From DATGYC01 sp035298385 (lineage in GTDB: Bacteria; Bacillota; Sulfobacillia; Symbiobacteriales; Symbiobacteriaceae), in assembly GCA_035298385.1 (NCBI GenBank), contig DATGYC010000131.1:1-64000 (forward strand): a stretch of DNA of 64,000 bases, in the 5' to 3' direction. The notes below the pieces were generated by a model. That model was not told where the DNA came from. It ran no database searches and worked only from the letters and a program-made list of their open reading frames with translations. The stretch's first letter is position 1; each line of letters starts with the position of its first letter. Both the position numbers and the translations under genes were made by a program. Shown piece by piece: positions 56,110 to 64,000 of this stretch.

Positions 56110-57153
56110 TCAGGGGAGATAGGCACGTGGATCGACCACGTGTCCACTCACCATCACCTCAAAGTGCAGATGTGGGCCAGTCGATCGGCCCGTCGACCCC
56201 ATCGGTAGGAGAACCTGCCCCTGTTCGACCCAGTCGCCCTTGGCGACGTACAACTTACTACCATGAGCGTAGCGTGTCTGGATGCCATCACCGTGGTCGA
56301 CGATGACGTTCCAGCCATAACCGTCGTGCCAGCCAGCAGAGATTACGGTGCCGCTGCGGGCTGCCACCACGGGTGTACCGGCGGCAGCGGCCATATCAAG
56401 TCCCAGGTGGATCTCCCCCGGGTTCGCATCGAACTCAGTAAACTCTAGGATGGGCACTTGGACGGGCCAGATCCAGCCAGGTGAGCTCGTGCGTGCGACG
56501 GGTGGGGGGGCTGCAGGGGTAGGGGCGGGAGCGGGGGCCGGAGTAGGAGTAGCCGCACTGACCGCACTGGCCGGCGCCCGTCGCACGTCAGCCTTGCGGC
56601 TAGCCACCTCTACGCGTGGGCGCTCGGCCAGGGGCTTTGCACCCCGTAGCAGGAGGCGCTCGCCGATTTGCAGGACCCCGACCTCTGATAGCCGAGTCAC
56701 ATCCTGCACGGCAATCTCATATCTTGCGGCAACCCCTTCGATTGTGTCGCCGAGCGCTGTCTCGTAGACCAGGGTATCTGGATTGGGCACCACCAGGAGC
56801 GTCCCACCGGCGGGTAACGGCCGCCTGAGGGCGCCCGGATTCAACTGCTCAAGCAGGCTGGGCAGCGTGTGGTACTGACGTGCAATCTGCCCTAAGGTCT
56901 CCCCGGGCTGAATGGTGTGAACCAAGTAGGGTGGTCGCTGTTTAAGGGTCTGGACCGTGAGTAGTTCCTCGGCTGTGTCAGCTGTTTCAGGGCGGTAGGT
57001 GCTCTCCGTTCGGGGAGGCTCTGGTCTTTGGTTCGGCACCAGACCCTCAGCGGTCCGTTCTTGGCCTGTCATCAGATGAACGCTCAGCGCCAAGAAGCCA
57101 ACTAGGGCGGTGCTTCGCAGAACGGGTCCCTTCAGCCGGTACCAGCAATCCAT
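56110..57153 (-). CDS. LysM-domain M23 metallopeptidase
   Basis: 347 aa. N-terminal membrane anchor (~12-30), a LysM repeat (VHTIQPGETLGQIARQYHTLPS, ~77-118), a second LysM-like repeat (~125-170), a Pro/Ala linker (~195-218), then an M23 domain with zinc ligands in HLGLD and GPHLHFEV. Probably a cell-wall hydrolase acting on peptidoglycan cross-links outside the membrane. ATG 57153 lies 7 nt after GGAG; TTG 57159 is an alternative. Against the local gene direction. Confidence 0.9.
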   Translation of the reverse strand: MDCWYRLKGPVLRSTALVGFLALSVHLMTGQERTAEGLVPNQRPEPPRTESTYRPETADTAEELLTVQTLKQRPPYLVHTIQPGETLGQIARQYHTLPSLLEQLNPGALRRPLPAGGTLLVVPNPDTLVYETALGDTIEGVAARYEIAVQDVTRLSEVGVLQIGERLLLRGAKPLAERPRVEVASRKADVRRAPASAVSAATPTPAPAPAPTPAAPPPVARTSSPGWIWPVQVPILEFTEFDANPGEIHLGLDMAAAAGTPVVAARSGTVISAGWHDGYGWNVIVDHGDGIQTRYAHGSKLYVAKGDWVEQGQVLLPMGSTGRSTGPHLHFEVMVSGHVVDPRAYLP

Positions 57154-57391
57154 CGCCAATCTCCCACCTCACGTGCGACCTTGTCGCGTTTTTCCTCGGG
57201 ACCTCCTCTTGCTATGGGTATGTTCGTCCGAGCGGCGCACATGCCCGTTTTGCGCATGGAAAGGGATCGGGGTCTGACACGAGCAATCTAGCAGGAGTTT
57301 GCAGTCAAGCATCGAAATTGTTACAACCAACTCGCTAGTGAGGCGATTGAGGAGGTCGTGCCGGGAAGTCCGTCAAAGGAGGGGGTCTTGG

Positions 57392-57913
57392 ATGGAGAAG
57401 TCGAGAGAGCTAAAAGCTAAGGTGGAAGTGATCCGCCTCTTCCTCGAAGCCCATCAGCCGAAGCTCCCGGAAGTCCGGAGCTTTCTCCAGGTCCTATTGA
57501 CCAAGGAGGAGATCCTGCGCCGTTTGGAGTTGACGGATGACCTCTCCGAGTACAGGTACGCCATTCTGGTCTCGGCCAAGGGATCAGGGAGTTGGCCGTT
57601 CTTCTACCGACGGGGCGACCGGTATTTCTACAAGACCTCGCAGGCGGTCGTGGAGTTGATGAAGTTCATTCCGGACCGGATTGGGCTCTGTCTCTCTGTT
57701 GAGCTTCCGGAGTGGTCGGAGGAGCGCCAAGCGTTTCTCTCACAAATGGCTGCTTGGCATGATGAGATCTTTCAGGACTCCGTGGTCAAGATCGCTCGAC
57801 GCAAGGATCTCTTGGAACAGATTGACGGGGCTCTGGCCAGCGGTGACCGCTCCTTGTTCGACCGTCTAGCCACTGAACTCCGCCTGTTGGACTCCGTCCA
57901 GTCTGATGCCTAA
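57392..57913 (+). CDS. ypiB: YpiB-like UPF0302 protein with IDEAL motif
   Basis: 173 aa. The body (FLEAHQPKLPEVRSFLQVLL, WPFFYRRGDRYFYKT) resembles YpiB, and the end LLEQIDGALASGDRSLFDRLATELRLL is an IDEAL domain, matching Bacillus YpiB (LLKQIDEALDKQDKEAF). Function unknown; IDEAL proteins are small and Firmicutes-specific. AAAGGAGGGGG lies 6 nt before the ATG; the longer in-frame reading has no ribosome-binding site. The 238-bp gap to the divergent M23 gene holds no gene. Confidence 0.82.
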   Translation: MEKSRELKAKVEVIRLFLEAHQPKLPEVRSFLQVLLTKEEILRRLELTDDLSEYRYAILVSAKGSGSWPFFYRRGDRYFYKTSQAVVELMKFIPDRIGLCLSVELPEWSEERQAFLSQMAAWHDEIFQDSVVKIARRKDLLEQIDGALASGDRSLFDRLATELRLLDSVQSDA

Positions 57914-57919
57914 ATGATT

Positions 57920-57952
57920 GAGGCGCCACCATACGGTGGTGCCTCTTTTTTT
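57920..57952 (+). terminator. Terminator of ypiB
   Basis: An 11-bp stem with one G-T pair (57920-57930 with 57935-57945), 4-nt loop and a run of seven Ts. Confidence 0.93.
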
Positions 57953-58049
57953 GCCTGACCACATCGGTTAATGGCATATTTTGGTTGTTCCTCGCATAGA
58001 GCATTGGTACTGGAAGGTGCCATGCAACGTGTGAGGGGCAGGTGTCCGG

Positions 58050-58934
58050 GTGTTCAAACGACTCTTCGGGTGGCTCCTGGTGGTACTGTTTGCCGGCTCT
58101 GGAGTGGGGATTTGGGTCGCAAAGTTTCTACCGGTACAGCAGGTGGTCCGCCCGTACTTGCGGACGCTGGAGCGGCATCGGGTGCTAGAGGGGCTTGAGG
58201 GGTATCACCACCAGACAAGTGAGCATTACGACCTCTATTACACCGACACGGATGCGAACGTAACTACCCTAATCTTAGAGACAGCGGAGCGGGTCTGGGC
58301 GCCCGTCAGCGCAGAGATGCGCAGCGCTCCGCATGGCCGTGTCTCCCTGATCCTTTACCCAAGCCGCGATGATCTGCGCAAGGCCTTCGGCTGGGGCCAG
58401 TCCGAGTCTGCTCTGGGCGTTTACTGGCAGGGCACGATTCGCCTGCTCTCACCTAACGTCTGGCTGGACGGGATGAAGGATCAGCATGACGTAGAGGAGT
58501 TTGCACGGCTCAACCCTGTCGCACATGAGTTGACCCATTACATTTTGGATGAGCGTACGGGGGGAAACTATCCCCGGTGGTTTACGGAGGCGCTGGCCCA
58601 GCAAGTAGAGGAGCGAGTGACTGGCTACGTCTGGCTAGAGCCGACCTCCCGTATCTCCCAGGACCTTTACGAGTATGAGGAGCTGAATCTGACCTTTCAA
58701 ACTCTGTCGAACCAGCCTTTGGCCTACCGGCAGTCCTACCTGTTCTTGCGGTGGCTCGCAGAACGAAATGGCGAGCAAGCGGTTGAGCAGATGATTCAGG
58801 GACTGGCGCACGGGGACTCCTTTCCAGAAGCCTTCGCCAGCACGTACGGTCGTCCACCAGAGCGACTCTTTAGCGAGTGGCAGGAGTGGGCCCTTGCGAA
58901 TGCTCCCCTGCTGGACGAGCCCCGGGCCGAGTAG
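58050..58934 (+). CDS. Membrane-anchored metallopeptidase (peptidase MA-like gluzincin)
   Basis: 294 aa. An N-terminal membrane segment (~5-28) anchors an extracytoplasmic domain with the zinc motif HELTH (in NPVAHELTHYIL) and a downstream Glu in RWFTEALAQQVEE, the HExxH+E gluzincin arrangement. The substrate is unknown. GTG start with an AGGTG-type ribosome-binding site. It precedes walRK, possibly by chance. Confidence 0.85.
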   Translation: MFKRLFGWLLVVLFAGSGVGIWVAKFLPVQQVVRPYLRTLERHRVLEGLEGYHHQTSEHYDLYYTDTDANVTTLILETAERVWAPVSAEMRSAPHGRVSLILYPSRDDLRKAFGWGQSESALGVYWQGTIRLLSPNVWLDGMKDQHDVEEFARLNPVAHELTHYILDERTGGNYPRWFTEALAQQVEERVTGYVWLEPTSRISQDLYEYEELNLTFQTLSNQPLAYRQSYLFLRWLAERNGEQAVEQMIQGLAHGDSFPEAFASTYGRPPERLFSEWQEWALANAPLLDEPRAE

Positions 58935-58967
58935 CCCTGCCCGTATGGGTGGGGCCTGCTTCTTTTT
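58934..58967 (+). terminator. Terminator before walR
   Basis: A 9-bp stem with two G-T pairs (58934-58942 with 58947-58955), 4-nt loop and CTGCTTCTTTTT tail, overlapping the end of the metallopeptidase gene. Confidence 0.75.
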
Positions 58968-59047
58968 AGGGTCGGTGAAACAGAAGGAACAGAGGGTTCG
59001 GGGGTCGAATGTCGCGCTGTGCTGTGTATTGAAAGGAGATGGGAAGG

Positions 59048-59755
59048 ATGGCTGACCGGGTGCTCGTCGTTGAGGACGAGAAGCCGATTTCCGATATTGT
59101 TAAGTTCAATCTGGAGCGCGAGGGCTTCCAGGTTGAGGTTGCCTATGATGGGGAAGAAGCGGTAGAGAAGTTCCGGGACGGCACCTTCCAGGCGGTCGTA
59201 CTGGACGTCATGCTCCCGAAGTTGGATGGCTTCGATGTCTGCCGAGAGATGCGAAAGACCTCCAGTGTGCCGATCATCATGTTGACCGCCAAGGAGGCGG
59301 AGGTCGACAAGATCCTCGGGTTGGAACTGGGTGCTGATGACTATATGACCAAGCCCTTTAGCCCGCGGGAACTGGTTGCCCGGGTGCGGGCTGTGTTGCG
59401 CCGGACCCGCACGGTCGAAGTGCTGGGTCAGACGACACCCCAGGGTGACCAGTACCTGCGGGGTGGTGTGCTGCTTCTCAACCTGACCTCCTATGAAGTG
59501 AACAAGGGCGAGACGGTCATCGAGTTGACGCCACGGGAGTTTGAACTCCTGCGTCACCTCGTCTCACATGTCGGTCAGGTCTTCTCCCGGGAGCAACTCC
59601 TGGAGGAGGTCTGGGGCTTTGATTATTTTGGGGACGTTCGGACGGTGGACGTGACCGTGCGACGACTGCGGGAGAAGATTGAGGACAATCCGGCGCAGCC
59701 GGAGTTCATTCGGACCCGTCGCGGCATTGGCTACTATTTTCAGCGCACGCAGTAG
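59048..59755 (+). CDS. walR: Response regulator WalR (YycF)
   Basis: 235 aa, OmpR family. D10, phospho-acceptor D53 (VVLDVMLPKLDGFDV), TKPF Lys, then a winged helix with the WalR-type recognition region (VWGFDYFGDVRTVDVTVRRLREKIE). Essential regulator of cell-wall metabolism in many Firmicutes. ATG 59048 is 9 nt after AAAGGAG; ATG 59039 abuts it. The M23 gene nearby is the kind of gene WalR controls. Confidence 0.95.
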   Translation: MADRVLVVEDEKPISDIVKFNLEREGFQVEVAYDGEEAVEKFRDGTFQAVVLDVMLPKLDGFDVCREMRKTSSVPIIMLTAKEAEVDKILGLELGADDYMTKPFSPRELVARVRAVLRRTRTVEVLGQTTPQGDQYLRGGVLLLNLTSYEVNKGETVIELTPREFELLRHLVSHVGQVFSREQLLEEVWGFDYFGDVRTVDVTVRRLREKIEDNPAQPEFIRTRRGIGYYFQRTQ

Positions 59756-59812
59756 CGGAGGGCAATCGCCGAGGACCGTGCGATTTCAGCGCCGCAGGAG
59801 ATTGCCCTCCGC
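59755..59812 (+). promoter_or_regulatory. Long hairpin between walR and walK
   Basis: A perfect 13-bp stem (59755-59767 with 59800-59812) encloses a 32-nt loop and starts at the walR stop codon. There is no U tract, and the walK ribosome-binding site follows within ~15 nt. Confidence 0.6.
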
Positions 59813-59836
59813 AGGGGCGCCCGAAGGGGGAGAGAC

Positions 59837-61609
59837 GTGTTTCGCTCCATTCAAAGCAAGCTAATCCTCGTCTACCTCCTCTTGGTGCTCGTCGCCATGG
59901 AGGTGACGGGGCTCTACTTGCTTCGTCAACTTCAGAACGTCTATGTCAGTAAGGTGCAGGAAGACGTCTCCACCTCCATGCAACTCCTCGTTGGTCAACT
60001 GGCCAACCTGCAACGGGATGGCCGGCTTGAGAGCGGAACGGTTCAGGCCTACGTAGAGCGGTGGCCTGGCGAGGTGATCGTCCTCGATGAGAACCAGACC
60101 GTGGTAGGTACAACGCGGAGGCGGTTGGATGCCGACAAACTAATCGGGCAAAAGCTGACGGCGGATGATGTCTCCCCTGCCCGCCTAGGCACGGTGACGC
60201 GCCGAATAGGGCAGGAGAATGGGATCCGGATCGCCTTTGAGGCCAGACCTGTCACCTTCGAGGGCAATGTCATTGGCGTCGTCTACGCCAAGGCGTCGCT
60301 CGAGGAGGCATATGGTCGGGTCGGCGACATTCGTGACATCCTGCTGGTCGCAACGGCCTTAGCGTTAGGCACGACAGCAGTCATGGGCGTGGCCCTAGCC
60401 CGCACGATCACAGGGCCCATCCGGGCGCTGACGCGAACCGCGGCCCAGATCGCTGGCGGTGATATCCACCAGACCATCCGGATTCGATCAGCAGATGAGA
60501 TCGGCCAGCTCGGTGAGACCTTCAACACCATGACCAAACGCCTAGTTGAGACGCTCGGTGAAGTGCAGCGTGAGAAGAACCGAGTCGAGGTCATTCTGAC
60601 CCACATGGCGGATGGCTTGATCGCTGTAGACAGCGAAGGTCAGATCATCAAGCTGAACGCTGCGGCCGAGCGAATGTTGGCCGTCGAAGAGGCGGAGGCG
60701 CTCGGCCGGCAAGTGGACGAACTCTGGCCAACCATGGGCTTTGGTGAGCTAGGAACGGTCGCCCATGAGACGAACCATTCGCTCATTCAAGAGGTCCGCC
60801 TCGGCTCCCTGATCTTTACCGCACACGTTACGCCGTTGCCGGGGGATAGCCAGACAGCAGGCACCGTGATCGTTCTGCAGGATGTCACAGAGATGCAACG
60901 CTTGGCACAGATTCGGCGAGAGTTTGTCGCCAACGTCTCCCATGAGTTGAAGACACCGCTCACCTCGGTCAAGAGTTACGTGGAGACCCTCCTGGACGGT
61001 GCAGCGGAAGATCCACAACTGCGGACACAGTTTTTGCAAGTCGTCGAGAGTGAGACTGACCGCATGACACGCCTGGTGCGTGACCTGCTAAACCTCTCGC
61101 AGTTTGACCAGGGCGCCGCCCAGTGGGAGGTGGCCTCGCACACCGTTGGTCCCTTCCTTGCTGACATGGTTCGTCGACTAGAACCACAGATTGCACAAAA
61201 GGGGCTTTCGGTCCACGTCACAGTTGCACCCCAGACACCGCCCGCCCGGTTCGATCGCGATAAGATCAGCCAGGTGATGATCAACCTGCTGGCTAACGCC
61301 ATCGAGTTCACCCCGGCCGGTGGACAGATCTGGGTGGAGGCCCGTGGTGAGGGCGGCACAGTTCGCTTTGCCGTCCGTGATAGCGGGGTGGGGATCCCGG
61401 AGGCTGACCTGCCGCGTATCTTTGAGCGATTCTATCGTGTCGACAAGGCTCGTACGCGGACCCTGGGTGGCACCGGCCTTGGCCTGGCCATTGCCAAGCA
61501 GATTGTTGAACTCTCGGGTGGCACCATCCGCATCAACTCCGTCCTGGGCGAGGGTACTGAAGTCCTCTTTACGTTACCGGTCGCCCGCGGGCAAGGAAGG
61601 GAGGCGTAA
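59837..61609 (+). CDS. walK: Sensor histidine kinase WalK (YycG)
   Basis: 590 aa: membrane segment (~9-30), extracytoplasmic Cache-like sensor (~35-165), second segment (~168-190), HAMP (~192-245), PAS (~250-355), HisKA with H369 in NVSHELKTPLTS, and HATPase with GGTGLGLAIAKQIVELSGG. This order is diagnostic of WalK. GTG start after AAGGGGGAGA. Partner of WalR and probably restrained by YycH and YycI, encoded next. Confidence 0.95.
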   Translation: MFRSIQSKLILVYLLLVLVAMEVTGLYLLRQLQNVYVSKVQEDVSTSMQLLVGQLANLQRDGRLESGTVQAYVERWPGEVIVLDENQTVVGTTRRRLDADKLIGQKLTADDVSPARLGTVTRRIGQENGIRIAFEARPVTFEGNVIGVVYAKASLEEAYGRVGDIRDILLVATALALGTTAVMGVALARTITGPIRALTRTAAQIAGGDIHQTIRIRSADEIGQLGETFNTMTKRLVETLGEVQREKNRVEVILTHMADGLIAVDSEGQIIKLNAAAERMLAVEEAEALGRQVDELWPTMGFGELGTVAHETNHSLIQEVRLGSLIFTAHVTPLPGDSQTAGTVIVLQDVTEMQRLAQIRREFVANVSHELKTPLTSVKSYVETLLDGAAEDPQLRTQFLQVVESETDRMTRLVRDLLNLSQFDQGAAQWEVASHTVGPFLADMVRRLEPQIAQKGLSVHVTVAPQTPPARFDRDKISQVMINLLANAIEFTPAGGQIWVEARGEGGTVRFAVRDSGVGIPEADLPRIFERFYRVDKARTRTLGGTGLGLAIAKQIVELSGGTIRINSVLGEGTEVLFTLPVARGQGREA

Positions 61610-61612
61610 TGG

Positions 61613-62944
61613 GTGCGTAAGTTCTCGCGCGAGACGTTTTGGGATGGCGTGCTTGCCACCATGGTGATCATTAGCCTGTTCCTCTCCGCCAAACTCTGGT
61701 TCCCTTCGACCGGGAACGAAGGTATAGAGGTAAAGGGAACCTCGATCCAGGAGATCCCCCCGTCCTCGTACGCCGCCATGCCGGTGATCCATCGGCCTGA
61801 GCGAATCCTGGTGCGGCGTAGCGATGGCAAGATGGCCCTCTTCATGACGAGCTCTACGAGCTATGAAGCGCTCCGCTTGCTCGTAGGGCGGATTATTAAC
61901 GATTTGACCCAGCCGGTTTGGGTTGCAGACCCACCAACCCCCACGGATGGTAGCTTCATTACGCTCCATATGCCCTTTCCCTTAACCTTTGATGAGATTG
62001 CCGACGAGTGGGCCTGGGATGGCCTTAGTGGGCATGGGAGTGGGTTTCGGGTCGATCAGATCACTGTCAACCTGAACGAAGGTGGGTCGACGTGGCTTCT
62101 TGGCCCGGCGGCAGGTGGTTATAGGCTGGATGGGATGGCTTCCGCAGACCGTCAGGAGTTGCTGGCGGCCCTTAATGGGTTGAAAGAGGCGGATCTTAAG
62201 CCCTACCGGCTACTGAAGGCTGTAGAGGGTGTCGCGCTGCGCAGCCCTGTTTGGGTGCCTGACGTAGACGGAATCCAAGAGCTAAGTACGGTCGTGACCA
62301 CTCCGGTGCGGGCTGAGGTAGAGGCTCGGTTCTTTCCTGATCTCTCTGTTGTGCGACAGATCGATGAACAGGGCGCCGTCAGTCTGACGGACGGTCAGCG
62401 GCTGCTCCGCATCAGTGACGAAGGAATCTTGGACTTCAACCTAGCCGGGGGGAGTCGAGAGACCGGGACCCCCGTCAGCCAGATGGAGGTCATCCGCCGC
62501 TGGGTGGAGGAGAATGGGGGGTGGCCCCGGGATGTTGTGCAGACCCGTACAACGACCCAAGGTGGGCGATCGCTCTATCAGTTTGAACTGCGGCTGGTCG
62601 CCGCCTACCCCGTAGAGTCTAACGGGGGCGCCCTGCAGATCCAGCTAACGGGCAATCAGGTCCTCTCCTTCCGGCGTTACCCTGACGTTGCGGGCATTCG
62701 CCCGGGTCCCAATCAGTTGAGCATCCGCACGCCAGAGCAGGCTCTCCTCGTGGCGGCTCGCGAACAACCGTTGCTGAGCCTAACCCCAATTCGAGACGCC
62801 TACCTTAGCTATCAGTTGGAGCCAGGGGATGGCCTGCGACCATGGGTCGTGGAGCCGACTTGGGTCTTCCGGATGGGGGAGGCACGCGTCTTAGTTCCTG
62901 CCCGCCCGGACCAAACGAACCGACGAGTCAACCTGGTTCGCTAA
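61613..62944 (+). CDS. yycH: Two-component regulatory protein YycH
   Basis: 443 aa with one N-terminal membrane segment (~12-30) and a long extracytoplasmic part containing YycH-type repeats. In Bacillus YycH and YycI bind WalK in the membrane and restrain it. Sequence identity in this family is low; assignment rests on topology, length and position between walK and yycI. GTG start with AAGGGAGG 8-9 nt upstream. Confidence 0.88.
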   Translation: MRKFSRETFWDGVLATMVIISLFLSAKLWFPSTGNEGIEVKGTSIQEIPPSSYAAMPVIHRPERILVRRSDGKMALFMTSSTSYEALRLLVGRIINDLTQPVWVADPPTPTDGSFITLHMPFPLTFDEIADEWAWDGLSGHGSGFRVDQITVNLNEGGSTWLLGPAAGGYRLDGMASADRQELLAALNGLKEADLKPYRLLKAVEGVALRSPVWVPDVDGIQELSTVVTTPVRAEVEARFFPDLSVVRQIDEQGAVSLTDGQRLLRISDEGILDFNLAGGSRETGTPVSQMEVIRRWVEENGGWPRDVVQTRTTTQGGRSLYQFELRLVAAYPVESNGGALQIQLTGNQVLSFRRYPDVAGIRPGPNQLSIRTPEQALLVAAREQPLLSLTPIRDAYLSYQLEPGDGLRPWVVEPTWVFRMGEARVLVPARPDQTNRRVNLVR

Positions 62945-62960
62945 GCAAGGGAGTGAACAG

Positions 62961-63803
62961 ATGGACTGGGCAAGAGCCCGTTTGATCCTACTGGTCGCCT
63001 TCACAGCGGTGAATCTCAGCCTTGCCTATCTGATCTGGGGTGAGAGCGCCCGAGGGCTAATCGCTGACCGCGGCAGTAGTCGCGTGGAACGGGATCAACT
63101 GCGCGTCAGTCTTCTACAGCGCGGGGTTGAGCTGGACCCTGCAGTGGTTCTACCGCCTACCCCACAGCCCATGCGATTCCTGCGGGTTGTACATCAGCCG
63201 GCTACGCTTCCCCCGGATCTCGTCTTGAACGGGGCAGGCTTGTCGGTTGACAGTCAATCCGGCCTAATCGGTCTTCAGCCGGCAGCGCAGGGGGCGGCAG
63301 CGCGGGGTCTGAACTTGGAGAATCGGGGCTCCGTCACCCAGTTCGCCCAGGAGTATGGCAAATCGATCAACCTTCTGCCCCCGGAGGCGCAGGTCAGTGG
63401 GATCTACCCACAGGCGGGAACCGGGTTCCTCCGCGTCGAGTTTACTCCCGTCTACAACGGCCTGCCGGTCTTCGCCGGGTTTGTCTGGATCGACCTCTCT
63501 ACCAAAGGCGTGGAGACGATCTCCCGCTTTTGGGTGATTCCCGAGGGGTTGAAGGAAGGAACGGCCAAGGCCGTCCGGCCAGCCCAGGAGGCGTTGTTGC
63601 GGGTGGCTGACCAACTGCAGGCGACCAAGGCCGCAGAGCGGCGGGTCGTGGAGGTGCGCCTAGGCTATTACGCCGTACCGGTCACAGTGGGCTCCCCGAC
63701 CAGCCTTGTGCGGGCCTGGGATACCGTTCCGGTCTGGCAGGTGCGCGTCGCCGACGGGCGCCGCTACTATGTGAACGCCTTTAACGGCCAACTCGAAAAC
63801 TAG
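62961..63803 (+). CDS. yycI: Two-component regulatory protein YycI
   Basis: 280 aa. MDWARARLILLVAFTAVNLSLAYLIW is the membrane anchor, followed by an extracytoplasmic YycH/I-fold domain with a C-terminal PepSY-like end (VWQVRVADGRRYYVNAFNGQLE). AAGGGAG before the ATG. Partner of YycH. The next gene is murA, not walJ as in Bacillus; the 121-bp gap before it shows no clear promoter. Confidence 0.88.
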   Translation: MDWARARLILLVAFTAVNLSLAYLIWGESARGLIADRGSSRVERDQLRVSLLQRGVELDPAVVLPPTPQPMRFLRVVHQPATLPPDLVLNGAGLSVDSQSGLIGLQPAAQGAAARGLNLENRGSVTQFAQEYGKSINLLPPEAQVSGIYPQAGTGFLRVEFTPVYNGLPVFAGFVWIDLSTKGVETISRFWVIPEGLKEGTAKAVRPAQEALLRVADQLQATKAAERRVVEVRLGYYAVPVTVGSPTSLVRAWDTVPVWQVRVADGRRYYVNAFNGQLEN

Positions 63804-63924
63804 GACAAAATCCCGGCGACGGAAGGGAATTGCTGGTAGTCCGGTGAATATACTCCAACGAGAGAAACGATTGTAACCTTTCGCCAGCAGTGAACAGGTG
63901 CTCTCGTAGGAGGAGGAAGTCCGG

Positions 63925-64000
63925 TTGACCAAGCTACTGATCCGTGGCGGGCGCCCGCTGCGGGGGAGCGTACTGGTTGGCGGTCGTAAGAATGCCGTGC
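63925..64000 (+). CDS. murA: UDP-N-acetylglucosamine 1-carboxyvinyltransferase, N-terminal fragment
   Basis: The reading from TTG 63925, 6 nt after GGAGGAGGAA, gives MTKLLIRGGRPLRGSVLVGG and then RKNAV before the window ends. It matches the MurA start (LVIRGGRPLSGTVxVSGAKNAA), including the conserved Lys-Asn pair. First committed enzyme of peptidoglycan synthesis. Only 25 codons are present. Confidence 0.85.
   Translation, partial: MTKLLIRGGRPLRGSVLVGGRKNAV

Overview
The window is a chromosomal origin region from a member of the Bacillota (Firmicutes), roughly 60% G+C by eye, from a lineage that probably forms endospores. This is inferred from the gene content: dnaA-dnaN-yaaA-recF-remB-gyrB-gyrA on one side and rpmH-rnpA-yidD-yidC-jag-mnmE-mnmG-rsmG-parA-parB on the other, plus YyaC, WalRK-YycHI, a YpiB/IDEAL protein, T-box riboswitches and a typical 16S leader. 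A Symbiobacterium-like lineage is possible, but nothing here proves genus or species.

The origin lies at about 27.8-29.7 kb, with DnaA boxes on both sides of dnaA. Left of it most genes are on the minus strand, right of it most are on the plus strand, so housekeeping genes run with the fork. Left arm from the origin outward: dnaA, dnaN, yaaA, recF, remB, gyrB, gyrA, pdxST, a serine block (tandem T-box, class V aminotransferase, serA, mtnA, serS, tRNA-Ser), then tadA, dnaX, ybaB, recR, a T-box-controlled gltX and the 5' end of a 16S rRNA. Two stretches break the Bacillus-like order. At 17.4-18.6 kb are a DinB remnant, a lone pseudopilin and a small Cys-rich ORF. At 5.5-11.4 kb, between tRNA-Ser and tadA, are a PAS chemoreceptor and a head-on five-gene cassette: small acidic membrane protein, ApbE, haem-b ferric-reductase-like protein, response regulator and histidine kinase.

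Right arm: ribosome, RNase P and membrane insertion genes, tRNA modification (mnmEG, rsmG), chromosome partition (parAB with two parS sites), yyaC, a TPR protein, a complete branched-chain amino acid ABC transporter, EamA and CvpA membrane proteins, rpsF-ssb-rpsR, yybS, rplI, a LonB-type protease, dnaB, purA, tRNA-Gly(CCC), tRNA-Thr(CGT), an orphan N4-cytosine-type DNA methyltransferase, a LysM/M23 peptidase, YpiB, an anchored metallopeptidase, the walRK-yycHI cell-wall regulon and the start of murA.

The strongest signals outside ordinary annotation are these. (1) The octamer GGGCGCCC is about 14 times more frequent than base composition predicts, resembling the HIP1 element of cyanobacteria, and an orphan methyltransferase is nearby. 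(2) The ApbE/ferric-reductase/two-component cassette has no obvious flavinylation substrate. (3) One T-box leader carries two antiterminator/terminator modules in series, 100 nt apart. (4) The dnaB terminator is a perfect 34-bp palindrome with a DnaA-box-like 9-mer in each arm. (5) GyrA has Gln at the position of the quinolone-binding Ser83. All counts were made by eye.
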